A stretch of 64,000 bases of DNA. Source: an uncultured bacterium (GTDB lineage Bacteria > Bacillota_I > Bacilli_A > Acholeplasmatales > Anaeroplasmataceae). Positions 16,508-25,902 of the stretch are shown in pieces (within the stretch, counting starts at the first letter, position 1; each line of letters opens with the position of its first letter). Location: assembly GCA_949293265.1 (NCBI GenBank), contig CASFCK010000006.1:1-64000 (forward strand), in the 5' to 3' direction. The position numbers and the translations under genes are program-made. The notes beneath the pieces are model-generated. The model did not search any database and was not told the origin of the DNA. It worked only from the letters and a program-made list of their open reading frames with translations.

Positions 16508-18887
16508 ATTTTAGCTGTTTTATAAATTTTTCTACTTCAACTACTCCATTATATTTTGTTGTGTTTTCGCCTTTTACTACTAAAGTAGGGGCTTGCATTA
16601 TATCATATTTTTCTACTAAATCTAAATTACTTTCTGATTCTATAATTTTATAAGTTAGATTGTTTTCATCTAGTAAAGCTTTAACAATTTTACAATTAGG
16701 ACAAGTTTTAGTAGTAAATAATAATAAATCACCATCATTATTTAATATCGGTATTTGTTGTTCTATGCCATCATTATTTATTTGTTTTTTAAATTCAATA
16801 GCACCTTTTAAAATATTATCATCGAGCTTATATTCTTTTCTACCTTTAAATTCTTCTACTTTGCCATCATTCCAATTTTGAACAGGTCTATAATAACCGG
16901 TAATTCGTGACCAAACTTCAGTTTTTTTGCCACAAATAGGGCAAGTATATTGTTCACCAGTTATATAACCATGATCTTGACAAATTGAATATGTTGGTGA
17001 AATTGTATAATAAGGCAAGTGATAATTATTTGCTATTTTACGAACTAGTGTCATTGCTGATTGCCGTGATGGTAATTTTTCACCTAAGAAAGCATGAAAT
17101 ACTGTTCCTGATGTATATAATGTTTGAAGTTTATCTTCAATATCTAGAGCTTCAAAGATGTCATCTGTATATCCTACTGGTAAATGTGAACTGTTAGTAT
17201 AATAAGGAGTATGTCCATTTTCAGATGCTGTAATAATATCAGGATATTTTTCTTTATCATGTTTAGCTAAACGATAAGTTGTAGATTCAGCAGGTGTAGC
17301 TTCTAAATTATATAAATCACCATATTCTTCTTGATAAATAATTAAACGCTCACGCATATGATTTAGAACTTCAACCGCAAAATCATAAGTTTCTTTATGC
17401 GTTAAATCTTTTCTTAACCAGTTCGCATTTAAGCCAACTTCGTTCATTCCAATTAAACCAATAGTAGAAAAATGATTTTTAAAAGACCCTAGATAACGTT
17501 TAGTATATGGATATAAACCTTCATCTAGTAATTTTGTAATAACGTTTCGTTTTATCTTTAATGATCTTGCGGCTATATCCATTAATCTATCTAGCCTTTT
17601 ATAAAAGTCTTCTTTATCGTTAGCTAAATAAGCTATCCTTGGTAAATTAATAGTTACAACACCTACACTACCTGTAGATTCTCCACTACCAAAATAGCCA
17701 CCGCTCTTTTTTCTTAATTCTCTTAAATCTAATCTTAACCGACAACACATAGATCTAATATCGCTTGGTTGCATATCACTATTAACATAATTAGAAAAAT
17801 AAGGTGTACCATATTTAGCAGTCATTTCAAATAATAATTTATTATTATCCGTTTCAGACCAATCAAAATCCTTAGTTATTGAATAAGTAGGTATTGGATA
17901 TTGGAATCCTCTACCATTAGCATCCCCTTCTATCATTACTTCAATGAACGCTCTATTAATCATATCCATTTCTTTTTTACAATCTTTATATTTAAAATCC
18001 ATAGATTTGCCACCGACAATGGCATATTGTTCGGCTAAATCATTAGGAACAGTCCAATCAAGAGTAATATTAGTAAAAGGAGCTTGAGTTCCCCAACGAC
18101 TTGGAGTATTAACACCATATACAAAAGATTCAATAGCATGTTTTACTTGATCATAATTTAAATTATCTGTTTTAACAAATGGAGCTAAATAAGTATCAAA
18201 TGATGAAAAAGCTTGCGCACCTGCCCATTCATTTTGCATAATACCTAAAAAATTAACCATTTGATTGCATAAACTTGTCAAGTGCTTAGCCGGTTTAGAC
18301 GTCATTTTACCAGGAACTCCACCTAATCCTTCCATTAATAATTGTTTTAATGACCAACCAGCACAATAACCGGTTAACATAGATAAGTCATGAATATGCA
18401 TATCACCATCTTTATGGGCTTTAGCGATTTCTTCATCATATATTTCTGACAACCAATAATTAGCAGTTATTGCCCCACTATTAGATAAAATTAAACCACC
18501 AACTGAATATGTAACCGTTGAATTTTCTTTAACTCGCCAATCCGTAGCTAAGACATAGCTATCAACTAAATCTTTATAATCTAACATTGTATTTTTAACG
18601 TTTCTAACTTTTTCTCTTTGTTTACGATACAAAATATAAGCTTTAGCTACTTCCCCATAACCTGATTCAATTAATACTTGTTCAACACTATCTTGAATAT
18701 CTTCAACATGAACTAAGTCATTTTTTACTTTATTTTGGAAATTGGCTGTAACTCTAAGTGCTAATAATTCAATTATATTTTCATTATAAGCTGTTTCTTT
18801 AGCGTCAAAAGCCTTTGTAATCGCGACTTCAATTTTTTTAATATCAAAACTCGCAACCTTACCATCTCTTTTAATTACATTATACAT
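16506..18887 (-). CDS. nrdD: anaerobic (class III) ribonucleoside-triphosphate reductase with C-terminal glutaredoxin-like domain
   Basis: A 793-residue glycyl-radical enzyme that makes dNTPs anaerobically. An ATP-cone opens it (VIKRDGKVASFDIKKIEVAI). The catalytic barrel includes SGGYFGSGESTGSVGVVTIN. A C-x2-H...CPICG zinc site (Cys649, Cys652) is followed by SRITGYYRPV with the radical Gly664. Instead of ending there, about 130 further residues carry a glutaredoxin/NrdH-like fold, LLLFTTKTCPNCKIVKALL with C729-P-N-C732 and a cis-Pro-type QAPTLVV. It may supply electrons to its own active site; related NrdD proteins depend on NrdH-type redoxins. The ATG at 18887 is favoured over the upstream GTG because AGGGGTG precedes it. 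One base separates it from the end of nrdG. Confidence 0.95.
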   Translation of the reverse strand: MYNVIKRDGKVASFDIKKIEVAITKAFDAKETAYNENIIELLALRVTANFQNKVKNDLVHVEDIQDSVEQVLIESGYGEVAKAYILYRKQREKVRNVKNTMLDYKDLVDSYVLATDWRVKENSTVTYSVGGLILSNSGAITANYWLSEIYDEEIAKAHKDGDMHIHDLSMLTGYCAGWSLKQLLMEGLGGVPGKMTSKPAKHLTSLCNQMVNFLGIMQNEWAGAQAFSSFDTYLAPFVKTDNLNYDQVKHAIESFVYGVNTPSRWGTQAPFTNITLDWTVPNDLAEQYAIVGGKSMDFKYKDCKKEMDMINRAFIEVMIEGDANGRGFQYPIPTYSITKDFDWSETDNNKLLFEMTAKYGTPYFSNYVNSDMQPSDIRSMCCRLRLDLRELRKKSGGYFGSGESTGSVGVVTINLPRIAYLANDKEDFYKRLDRLMDIAARSLKIKRNVITKLLDEGLYPYTKRYLGSFKNHFSTIGLIGMNEVGLNANWLRKDLTHKETYDFAVEVLNHMRERLIIYQEEYGDLYNLEATPAESTTYRLAKHDKEKYPDIITASENGHTPYYTNSSHLPVGYTDDIFEALDIEDKLQTLYTSGTVFHAFLGEKLPSRQSAMTLVRKIANNYHLPYYTISPTYSICQDHGYITGEQYTCPICGKKTEVWSRITGYYRPVQNWNDGKVEEFKGRKEYKLDDNILKGAIEFKKQINNDGIEQQIPILNNDGDLLLFTTKTCPNCKIVKALLDENNLTYKIIESESNLDLVEKYDIMQAPTLVVKGENTTKYNGVVEVEKFIKQLK

Positions 18888-18888
18888 T

Positions 18889-20022
18889 TTACACACCCCT
18901 TATACTTACATTTTTAATATTTTTTTCTAATTCTTTTTTATACTTTTCGAGCGTTTCTAAAGTATGACTATGCAAGGTTTTATCAATTACATTTTCACCA
19001 TTTCTAAAACTTTGTAAATAATAATTTTTAGCCCCATTAAGCCATAATCCTATTTCTTTAATATCGTTTAAATCATGATATTCTTTAACAATTGTAGTTC
19101 TAAATTCATAATCTACAATTCCCCTTTTCAAAAGATCTACACTTTTATAAATATTAGTCAAGTCAATATTTTTAACACCACATGTCAGACCATATTTATT
19201 AGGTGAATTTTTAATATCCATAGCTACATAATCAACTAATTTTAAATCGACTATCTTTTTTAATTCCTCATAAAGAAAACCATTAGTATCTAATTTAACT
19301 AATAAACCTAAATTCTTAACCTTAGTAATAAAGGAAATAAGCCCTCTATGTAATAATGGCTCTCCCCCACTTATGCATACACCATCTAAAATGCTTTTTC
19401 TTTTAGTTAAATATTCTAATATATCTGCTTCCTTAATTTCTTTAATATTTTCATCTAAATAAACTAAATCACTATTATGACAAAAAGGACAACAAAAATT
19501 ACATCCCCCTGTAAATATTGTGGCTGCTAATTTAGATGGGTAATCTAATAGTGTCGATTTTTGTAAACCAAAAAATTTAATTTCTTCTTCTTGATTAAAA
19601 TTATATTTTCTAGCCTTATTAGCTAGTTTAGCTTGAATATTTAAATAAACTTCAAGCTCATCACTAGAAACATCACTAGTTAAATATTCCCACCAATCTC
19701 TAATCACCATATATAAGCGTGACATAATTTGTTTGGCTTTTTCGGTTAAATATAATAATTTAGCTCTTTTATCAAAACTTTCTTCTTCTTTTACATATCC
19801 TTTTTCTTCTAATTTTTGAATGCCTTTAGTAACTGTACCTTTATCATAACTACAAATATTAGCTATATCTACTAAAGATATACCTTCTTTTTGCGATAAA
19901 ACGATTAAAAATGTTACTTGTCCAGCTGAAATATCTAGATCAGTTAAAGCTAAATCATAATATTTATGCATCGAGCGGTACAAAATAGAAAAGTCTAAGG
20001 ATCTATATTTATTATAATCCAT
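18889..20022 (-). CDS. nrdG: MarR regulator fused to NrdD-activating radical-SAM enzyme
   Basis: A 377-residue two-domain protein. Residues about 1-140 form a MarR-type winged helix (DKGTVTKGIQKLEEKGYVK recognition region, then DKRAKLLYLTEKA wing). From about 150 the NrdG/PflA-like activase begins, with LDYPSKLAATIFTGGC and the 4Fe-4S/SAM motif C174-x3-C178-x2-C181 and GGEP at 219-222. It generates the glycyl radical on NrdD using SAM, while the N-terminal domain probably binds DNA. ATG 20022 is preferred over ATG 20037 because AAGGTG lies just before it. The palindrome covering the -35 suggests autoregulation. Single-domain NrdG is about 170-230 residues, so the extra domain accounts for the length. 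Confidence 0.9.
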   Translation of the reverse strand: MDYNKYRSLDFSILYRSMHKYYDLALTDLDISAGQVTFLIVLSQKEGISLVDIANICSYDKGTVTKGIQKLEEKGYVKEEESFDKRAKLLYLTEKAKQIMSRLYMVIRDWWEYLTSDVSSDELEVYLNIQAKLANKARKYNFNQEEEIKFFGLQKSTLLDYPSKLAATIFTGGCNFCCPFCHNSDLVYLDENIKEIKEADILEYLTKRKSILDGVCISGGEPLLHRGLISFITKVKNLGLLVKLDTNGFLYEELKKIVDLKLVDYVAMDIKNSPNKYGLTCGVKNIDLTNIYKSVDLLKRGIVDYEFRTTIVKEYHDLNDIKEIGLWLNGAKNYYLQSFRNGENVIDKTLHSHTLETLEKYKKELEKNIKNVSIRGV

Positions 20023-20044
20023 AACTTTCACCTTCATTTGTTAT

Positions 20045-20073
20045 ATTATCTTACTATTTAGTTGAATATTCAA
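20045..20073 (-). promoter_or_regulatory. promoter of the nrdG-nrdD operon
   Basis: On the minus strand, -35 TTGAAT (20068-20073), 17-bp spacer, -10 GATAAT (20045-20050). The -35 lies within the palindrome at 20059-20076. Confidence 0.65.
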
Positions 20074-20076
20074 CTA
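20059..20076. promoter_or_regulatory. perfect 18-bp palindrome, candidate MarR operator
   Basis: TAGTTGAATATTCAACTA is a perfect palindrome covering the -35 of the nrdG-nrdD promoter. MarR dimers typically bind 16-20-bp palindromes that begin TAGTTG or similar, and the first gene encodes a MarR domain. Confidence 0.75.
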
Positions 20077-20081
20077 TTTTT

Positions 20082-20104
20082 TATATGAAAGTAATTTTCA
20101 TATA
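20082..20104. promoter_or_regulatory. second inverted repeat upstream of the nrdG promoter
   Basis: TATATGAAA and TTTCATATA are separated by 5 bases, centred about 25 bp upstream of the first palindrome. It may be a second operator with a different sequence; the regulator is unknown. Confidence 0.5.
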
Positions 20105-20142
20105 AAACATTTAATTATAACAATACCTAAAATTAAAAAAAC

Positions 20143-20229
20143 CTCCAAAGTAGACTTTCATAATTTTGGAGTTCACAAATCCCTTAAGGAATTATTATTC
20201 TTTAATTATTTTATTTGTCTACTTTGGAG
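20143..20229. mobile_element. MITE-like element with 13-bp terminal inverted repeats
   Basis: CTCCAAAGTAGAC (20143-20155) and GTCTACTTTGGAG (20217-20229) are perfect inverted repeats bounding an 87-bp AT-rich interior without a gene. The termini resemble those of IS3/IS150-group elements, so a non-autonomous derivative is plausible. No clear target duplication is visible. As a transcribed hairpin it could also act as the 3' structure of the pepO mRNA. Confidence 0.4.
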
Positions 20230-20345
20230 ATATCATATCAAAGCATCTTATAAGTCTTTTTTCAAATTAAATTTCTATTATTATGAAAAATAAAATATAA
20301 TACTTATTTTTCTTTTACTATTTTTTTAACATTTTTATATTTAAA

Positions 20346-22220
20346 TTACCAAATTATTAATCTTTCATTTGGTTCTAAATACATCTTATCTGTTTCTTTA
20401 ATATTAAATGCATCATAGAACTCTTTAAAGTTTTTAACTTGTTGATTAGCTCTATAATAAGCAGGACCATGAACATCTACTGTTAATAATAGTTTTGTAT
20501 ATTCAGGACGAGCTTTTTGACACCAAATACGCGCATAATTCATAAAGAATGCTTTAAAATCAGCATCAGGTTTAACGCGATTTAAAGATTCGATTGATGA
20601 TGCAACACCACCATTATCAGCAATGTTTTCAGAAACGCTTAATTTACCATTTACCTTAGAACCTTCTAATTCTAATCCATCAAATTGCTTAGTCATAGCC
20701 TCTGTCTTAATTTGGAAGTTTTTATAATCTTCTTCCGTCCACCAATTTTTAATATTACCTAGTTCATCCATTTGGGCACCATTATTATCAAAAGCATGAC
20801 TGATTTCATGGCCAATAACACAACCAATACCACCGTAATTTTCTTCAACACTTTGTTTGGTACTATAGAATGGAGCTTGTAGTATAGCTGCTGGGAAAGT
20901 TATATCATTGAATGATGGGTTATAACAAGCGTTAACAGTATTGCCAGACATTACCCATTCGCTTCTATCAACTTTTTTATAAAGTTTTTCATCGCGATTA
21001 GCTATTAAAATCTTATTTAAATTATCAACAATTTCTATTAAACTTTGATTGTCGCTAAATGCTAATAAATAATATTTGTCAGAAACTTTATCAGGATAAC
21101 CAATCTTAATTTCCATTTTATCTAATTTAACGATTGCTTTAGCAATTGTTTCTTTAGATAACCAATCGTTTTTACTTAAACGATGTTTATAGCTTTCAAT
21201 CAAGTTTTTAACTATACTAATAACATCAGCCTTAGCTTCTTCACCAAAATATTTTTTACCGTAATAAACACCTAATGGCTCATCATAATAATTATTAACC
21301 AAACGATACGCATATTTATCAATCTTAGCCATTTCTTTAGCACCACTTAAAGCTCTACTATAAATACCTGCTAAGTTTCTAAATTCTTCTGATAAATACG
21401 CTACATTACTTAAAATTAAATTAACTTTAGCCCAAGCTACATATTCAGTATAATCTGTCATTAAACCTTGATAATTATCTAAAAACTTAGGATCATAAAC
21501 AACAACATTAACTGGTGGGATTCCATATCTAGAAACAACAAAATTAGCAAAATCACAATCTAATTTATCTTCGACATCTTTAAATAAATAAGGATTATAA
21601 CATTTAATATAATCAGCCCATTCTTCACTTGATTTAACAATTTTACTAATTTTTTTATCAAAACTTAAAGTTTTAGCTAATAATTCTTCTTTATTTTCAA
21701 TCTCTAATTTAGTTAAAATAGTTAAAACCATTTGAGAATAAACACTTAACAAAGCTTCCTCATTTGCTGTATTATACATAGTAGTATCCGGTAAAATAGT
21801 TTGGGGACCTGTAATACATAAACAATATTTAGTAGCATCCATCATATCTTCTGTTACGCCAATATTAAAAGGAAGGGGATAATTGTTAACATATAAATAA
21901 TATAATGCAATACTAAAATCATGTTTATTTAATATGTTATCTAAATATTTAAGTTTAGATATTAAAAAAACTTTTCCTTTTAATCTACTATCTTCATCTA
22001 ACACTTTATTATATAAGGCTACAGCCTTATTTAATAAATGATCATTACTTGGCTTTTTGCTGATTGACTTAAATTCTTTTAACATTATTTTTTCAACTTT
22101 ATCTACTAAATCAATAAAACCACCAGTAACCGGTTTATCAGCGGGAATTTTAGCTTTTTTTAACCATTCACCATTAACATAATTATATAAATCATCTTCA
22201 ATTCTAATCTTATCTTGCAT
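20346..22220 (-). CDS. pepO: M13-family (neprilysin/PepO) zinc endopeptidase
   Basis: A 624-residue metallopeptidase. The zinc motif is GHEISHAFD with His471, Glu472 and His475, and the third ligand Glu531 lies in SENIADNGG. NACYNPS replaces the usual NAYY substrate-binding motif. There is no signal peptide, as for other cytoplasmic bacterial PepO enzymes, so it probably degrades oligopeptides inside the cell. The ATG at 22220 is chosen because AGAGGTG sits six bases ahead; the GTG at 22229 would lie inside that site. Monocistronic. Confidence 0.92.
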   Translation of the reverse strand: MQDKIRIEDDLYNYVNGEWLKKAKIPADKPVTGGFIDLVDKVEKIMLKEFKSISKKPSNDHLLNKAVALYNKVLDEDSRLKGKVFLISKLKYLDNILNKHDFSIALYYLYVNNYPLPFNIGVTEDMMDATKYCLCITGPQTILPDTTMYNTANEEALLSVYSQMVLTILTKLEIENKEELLAKTLSFDKKISKIVKSSEEWADYIKCYNPYLFKDVEDKLDCDFANFVVSRYGIPPVNVVVYDPKFLDNYQGLMTDYTEYVAWAKVNLILSNVAYLSEEFRNLAGIYSRALSGAKEMAKIDKYAYRLVNNYYDEPLGVYYGKKYFGEEAKADVISIVKNLIESYKHRLSKNDWLSKETIAKAIVKLDKMEIKIGYPDKVSDKYYLLAFSDNQSLIEIVDNLNKILIANRDEKLYKKVDRSEWVMSGNTVNACYNPSFNDITFPAAILQAPFYSTKQSVEENYGGIGCVIGHEISHAFDNNGAQMDELGNIKNWWTEEDYKNFQIKTEAMTKQFDGLELEGSKVNGKLSVSENIADNGGVASSIESLNRVKPDADFKAFFMNYARIWCQKARPEYTKLLLTVDVHGPAYYRANQQVKNFKEFYDAFNIKETDKMYLEPNERLIIW

Positions 22221-22287
22221 GAATTTCACCTCTAGTAAGTATTATACATTTTTTATTAAATTAAATAAAGAAAAAAGAGGAGTCAAA

Positions 22288-22881
22288 ATGAAATATGCAT
22301 ATATTAGAGTATCAACCGAAAAACAAAATATTGATAGACAATTAACTTTATTGAGTCAATATGTAGATAATGATTATATCTATATTGATAAAGAAAGCGG
22401 AAAAGATTTTAAAAGAAAAAATTACCAAAAGTTACGAGATAAATTAAAAAAAGGTGATGAATTGTATATTAAGTCTATTGATCGTTTAGGTAGAAATTAT
22501 AATTTAATAACCGAGGAATTTAGATACTTATCTAAAACTGTTGGCGTTATTATTTATGTTTTAGATATGCCATTTATTAATAATTTTAATAATATTATAA
22601 ATAATGAAACGTTAAGAAGTTTTGTCATTGATTTAGTTTTGCAAATATTGTCTTTTGTTGCTGAAAATGAAAGAAATAATATTAAAGAAAGACAAAGTGA
22701 AGGAATTAAAATAGCTAAACTTAAAGGTAAGCATCTAGGCCGACCAAAACTAATAATACCAGAAAACTTTAATACTATTATTAATAAAGTTAAAAATAAC
22801 GAATTACAACTAAAAGAAGCTTTAAAATTATTAAATATAAGTAAAACTAGTTATTATAAATATAAGGATATTTATAAATGA
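22288..22881 (+). CDS. serine recombinase (resolvase/invertase family)
   Basis: A 197-residue small serine recombinase. YIRVS with the nucleophile Ser9, the Q-x3-D-R-Q-L segment, and IKSIDRLGRNY (about 63-73) with the conserved Arg residues are present. A long E-helix precedes KGKHLGRPK and a short helix-turn-helix (ALKLLNISKTSYYKYK) at the C-terminus. GAGGAG precedes ATG 22288; earlier in-frame starts lie within the pepO upstream region. No transposon, inverted repeat pair or res site is evident beside it, so it looks like an orphan recombinase. Confidence 0.9.
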   Translation: MKYAYIRVSTEKQNIDRQLTLLSQYVDNDYIYIDKESGKDFKRKNYQKLRDKLKKGDELYIKSIDRLGRNYNLITEEFRYLSKTVGVIIYVLDMPFINNFNNIINNETLRSFVIDLVLQILSFVAENERNNIKERQSEGIKIAKLKGKHLGRPKLIIPENFNTIINKVKNNELQLKEALKLLNISKTSYYKYKDIYK

Positions 22882-22917
22882 AAAAGGTTTTTGTAAACTT
22901 AATACTCTACAAAAACC
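22881..22917 (-). terminator. terminator of the M24 peptidase gene
   Basis: GGTTTTTGTA/TACAAAAACC stem (22886-22895 with 22908-22917), followed on the minus strand by TTTTT. Confidence 0.75.
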
Positions 22918-22924
22918 AAAATTA

Positions 22925-24703
22925 TTATATTTTTCTAGTTGCGAAAGCAAACCAAGCTAACATATCACCACTAAAATGTTCTTTTAAAGTATCATATACC
23001 ATTTGATGATAGTTATTTAACCATTCTTTTTCATCTTTTCTTAACATATCTATGTTAACAGCATCCAAATCAATCGGAACATATGTTATAGTTTCAAACT
23101 TTAAAAAGTGACCATATTCAGAAGTTCCGGCATCAACACATAACATTTCATTTTCTGTTCTAATTCCAAACTTATCTTCTAAATAAACACCAGGCTCATT
23201 TGTAGTGATCATACCTGCTTTTAAAACTGCACTATCCTCGCGTTCAGGCACTATCTTCCATCTAAATCCGTTAGGACCTTCATGTACACTTAAAACATGA
23301 CCTACACCATGACCTGTACCACAACGATAGTCTAGTAATTTTTCCCAAATTGGCCCTCGCGCTAAGATGTCTAAATTATTACCTCGACATCCTTCTAAAA
23401 AGACAGCTCTAGATAAATTGATCACAGATTTAAGTACAGTTGTAAACAACTCTTTTTGTTCATCTGTTACTTGGCCAATCGCAAAAGTTCTTGTGATATC
23501 TGTTGTTCCTTCTAAATATTGACCACCAGAATCTACTAGTAGTAAGTTATCTTTAACTATTTCAGCATCTGATTCTACGCTTGGGCTATAATGTAGCATA
23601 GCTCCATTTGCTCCAAAAGCACATATTGTATTAAATGATGGTTCTATAAAACCCTTTTGTCTTTTTCTTAAATTTAAAAGATAATGGCTTACTTTAGTTT
23701 CTGTAACTTTTTCTTTAAAATCTAAATGTTTTAAATAATACATAAATTCTGTTACCGCAACCCCATCTTTAATATGGGCTAGCTTAGTGTTTTTTATTTC
23801 AACTTCATTCTTAATACATTTAAGCTCTAATGTTGGGTTTGTTTTTAATAATACTTCGTTTTTACCTTTTACAATATTATAGATTTGATAATTAACTTTA
23901 TTTGGATCTAACCATATTTTTTTAGCTTCTAACTTATATAAATCTTTATATATTTCTTCATATTCTTTTACTATGATTTCGTTTTCTTTTAAATAAGGCC
24001 TTAAATCCTTAGTTATTTTATTTTTATCAATATATAAAACAGTTTCTTTTTCTGTAATAATTGTATAAGCTAAAAATACAGGGGTATATGAAATATCATT
24101 TCCTCTTAAATTAAATAACCATGCTTCATCTTCTAAAGACGTTAAAACTAAAACATCACACTTATTTTCGCTCAATTTATTTAAAACTTGGCTTCTTTTT
24201 TCTTGGTAAGATAAGCCTGTAAAAAATTCATCTAAATAATATATTTTATCTTGTGGTAATTGTGGTCGATTAGGCCAAATTAAATTAATTATATTATCAG
24301 TCGTTTTATAAGTAACTTTATGTTTTAATTCTTTTTCTAGCTCATTTATAAAACTAATACTAACCATTTTACCATCAAATAATAAAGTCCCATTATCACC
24401 TAATACACCAGCTAAATAATTATAAATAGTTCTAACTTTAGGTTCTCCCATCTTCATTAAAACTATACCACTATCTTCTAATTGTTTTTCAGCTTGTAAA
24501 AAATATCTACCATCAGTCCATAAACGCGCTTCATTTTCCGTTATAACTAAAGAACCTGCTGAACCTGTAAAACCAGAAATATAAGCTCGAATTTTAAAAT
24601 AGTCACTAATATATTCGCTTTGATGATAATCTGCCGTTAAGATGACATAGGCTTTAACATTTATTTCTTTTAATTTACTTTGAATTGTTTCAATAATATT
24701 CAT
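22925..24703 (-). CDS. M24B Xaa-Pro aminopeptidase
   Basis: A 592-residue protein with two creatinase-like N-terminal domains and a C-terminal pita-bread M24B domain, the long eukaryote-like form of aminopeptidase P. Metal ligands are visible in LVDSGGQYLEGTTDITRT (two Asp), GTGHGVGHVLSVHEGP (His) and TTNEPGVYLEDKFGIRTENE (two Glu). It removes N-terminal residues preceding proline. The ATG at 24703 follows AGAGGTG; the frame runs a little further upstream but without a ribosome-binding site. Cytoplasmic, monocistronic. Confidence 0.92.
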   Translation of the reverse strand: MNIIETIQSKLKEINVKAYVILTADYHQSEYISDYFKIRAYISGFTGSAGSLVITENEARLWTDGRYFLQAEKQLEDSGIVLMKMGEPKVRTIYNYLAGVLGDNGTLLFDGKMVSISFINELEKELKHKVTYKTTDNIINLIWPNRPQLPQDKIYYLDEFFTGLSYQEKRSQVLNKLSENKCDVLVLTSLEDEAWLFNLRGNDISYTPVFLAYTIITEKETVLYIDKNKITKDLRPYLKENEIIVKEYEEIYKDLYKLEAKKIWLDPNKVNYQIYNIVKGKNEVLLKTNPTLELKCIKNEVEIKNTKLAHIKDGVAVTEFMYYLKHLDFKEKVTETKVSHYLLNLRKRQKGFIEPSFNTICAFGANGAMLHYSPSVESDAEIVKDNLLLVDSGGQYLEGTTDITRTFAIGQVTDEQKELFTTVLKSVINLSRAVFLEGCRGNNLDILARGPIWEKLLDYRCGTGHGVGHVLSVHEGPNGFRWKIVPEREDSAVLKAGMITTNEPGVYLEDKFGIRTENEMLCVDAGTSEYGHFLKFETITYVPIDLDAVNIDMLRKDEKEWLNNYHQMVYDTLKEHFSGDMLAWFAFATRKI

Positions 24704-24783
24704 GTAGCACCTCTTATAAATTGTTTGCAATTAACAAAAATAATGATATTATAATTATACCACAAATTAAAGGAGATAAAAAA

Positions 24784-25488
24784 ATGGATTTGGGTTTTTT
24801 TGGTATATTTGATATTATTTTAATAATATTTTTCCTAGTAGCTTTAATTTACGGTGCTAAACATGGTTTTTTAGATCGCTTTAGAAAATTAGCTTCTGGA
24901 ATTGTCGGATTAATTATAGCTATCTTATTTAGTGGTAAATTAGCTGATTTATTTATAGCTAAAAATGTGTTTTATGACAATATTTACACTAATGTTTATC
25001 AAAACATCATAACATCTGAAGCTTTTGCTAATGGAGGAGATCCTAGTTCAGTTTTAAGCTCACTAGGTTTTCCTAAAATAATAGCTGATTATATAGCTTC
25101 AACAATTGGCGGCGAAGTAGATATCGCAAGTGCTTTAGCTCAACAAGTGTATAGTTTATTTATATCTATTATTTCGTTTATAATATTACTTGTAGGATGT
25201 TGGATTTTAAGTTTTGTTCTAAAAATATTAATTGGCTTAATCAGAGAAAATATAGCAATTAGAATAGTAGATGGAATTTTAGGTGTTATCTTATATGGCT
25301 TTTTAGCTATTTGTTGTGTTTATATATTATTCTTTATATTATCTTTAATAATTCAAATTCCAGGACTTGAAGGATTTAGAAATTTTGTTACCGTAGACCT
25401 TCAATTAACAAATCCTGATGAATTTAGAATATCTAAATATTTCTACGAAAATAATATTTTAATTAATTTCTTTAAATTATTCTTCTAA
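24784..25488 (+). CDS. CvpA-family membrane protein
   Basis: A 234-residue membrane protein with an N-terminal helix starting near residue 8, the charged KHGFLDRFRKLASGIVGLI segment typical of CvpA, and two further hydrophobic stretches (about 120-150 and 170-205). CvpA proteins are linked to envelope functions and colicin V production in E. coli, but the molecular role is unclear. AAGGAGAT precedes ATG 24784. It is divergent from the M24 peptidase. Confidence 0.75.
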   Translation: MDLGFFGIFDIILIIFFLVALIYGAKHGFLDRFRKLASGIVGLIIAILFSGKLADLFIAKNVFYDNIYTNVYQNIITSEAFANGGDPSSVLSSLGFPKIIADYIASTIGGEVDIASALAQQVYSLFISIISFIILLVGCWILSFVLKILIGLIRENIAIRIVDGILGVILYGFLAICCVYILFFILSLIIQIPGLEGFRNFVTVDLQLTNPDEFRISKYFYENNILINFFKLFF

Positions 25489-25573
25489 TTATTTCTACTT
25501 ATTTAGTGAAAAGGCTTTCTTATTTGTTAAATATGGTTTATAATACAACTAAACAAACAAAACGGAGGTCAAA

Positions 25574-25876
25574 ATGAAATATATATTAGGAGCGCCAGGA
25601 ACTGGTAAAACAAAAGAGATATTAAGATTGAGCGAAGAAAATCACATACCTGTGCTTTGTGAGTCACAACAAAGAAAAAATAGGCTTTTAGAAAGAGCTA
25701 CTCAATATGGTTATGTAATACCTGTACCAATCGTTTTTTCTGAATTAACACCAAACGATAAGGTCGTTTATATTGACGATATTGAAAGATTATTTAAAGC
25801 AATGTTTAATGTTAAAGTTGATACTGTAACTTTAAATTTATTAAAACCTGATGATGTTACAACTCTAAAAGAATAA
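25574..25876 (+). CDS. very small P-loop protein
   Basis: Only 100 residues, yet it holds a complete Walker A (GAPGTGKT at 6-13) and a Walker B-like VVYIDDIE near 67-74. There is no room for a full AAA or RecA fold with a sensor region, so it is either a minimal nucleotide-binding protein or a stand-alone N-terminal domain. GGAGG precedes the ATG and TATAAT lies at 25539-25544. It ends in a strong bidirectional terminator. Small P-loop proteins of this kind are often seen in phages; no phage genes surround it. Function unknown. Confidence 0.7.
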   Translation: MKYILGAPGTGKTKEILRLSEENHIPVLCESQQRKNRLLERATQYGYVIPVPIVFSELTPNDKVVYIDDIERLFKAMFNVKVDTVTLNLLKPDDVTTLKE

Positions 25877-25902
25877 CATTAATTTAAAAAAACAAAAAAG
25901 TG

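Noticed and set aside
22219-22287. Longer N-terminus for the serine recombinase
   Set aside because: The catalytic domain starts at the ATG after GAGGAG, and the extension runs into the pepO start region.
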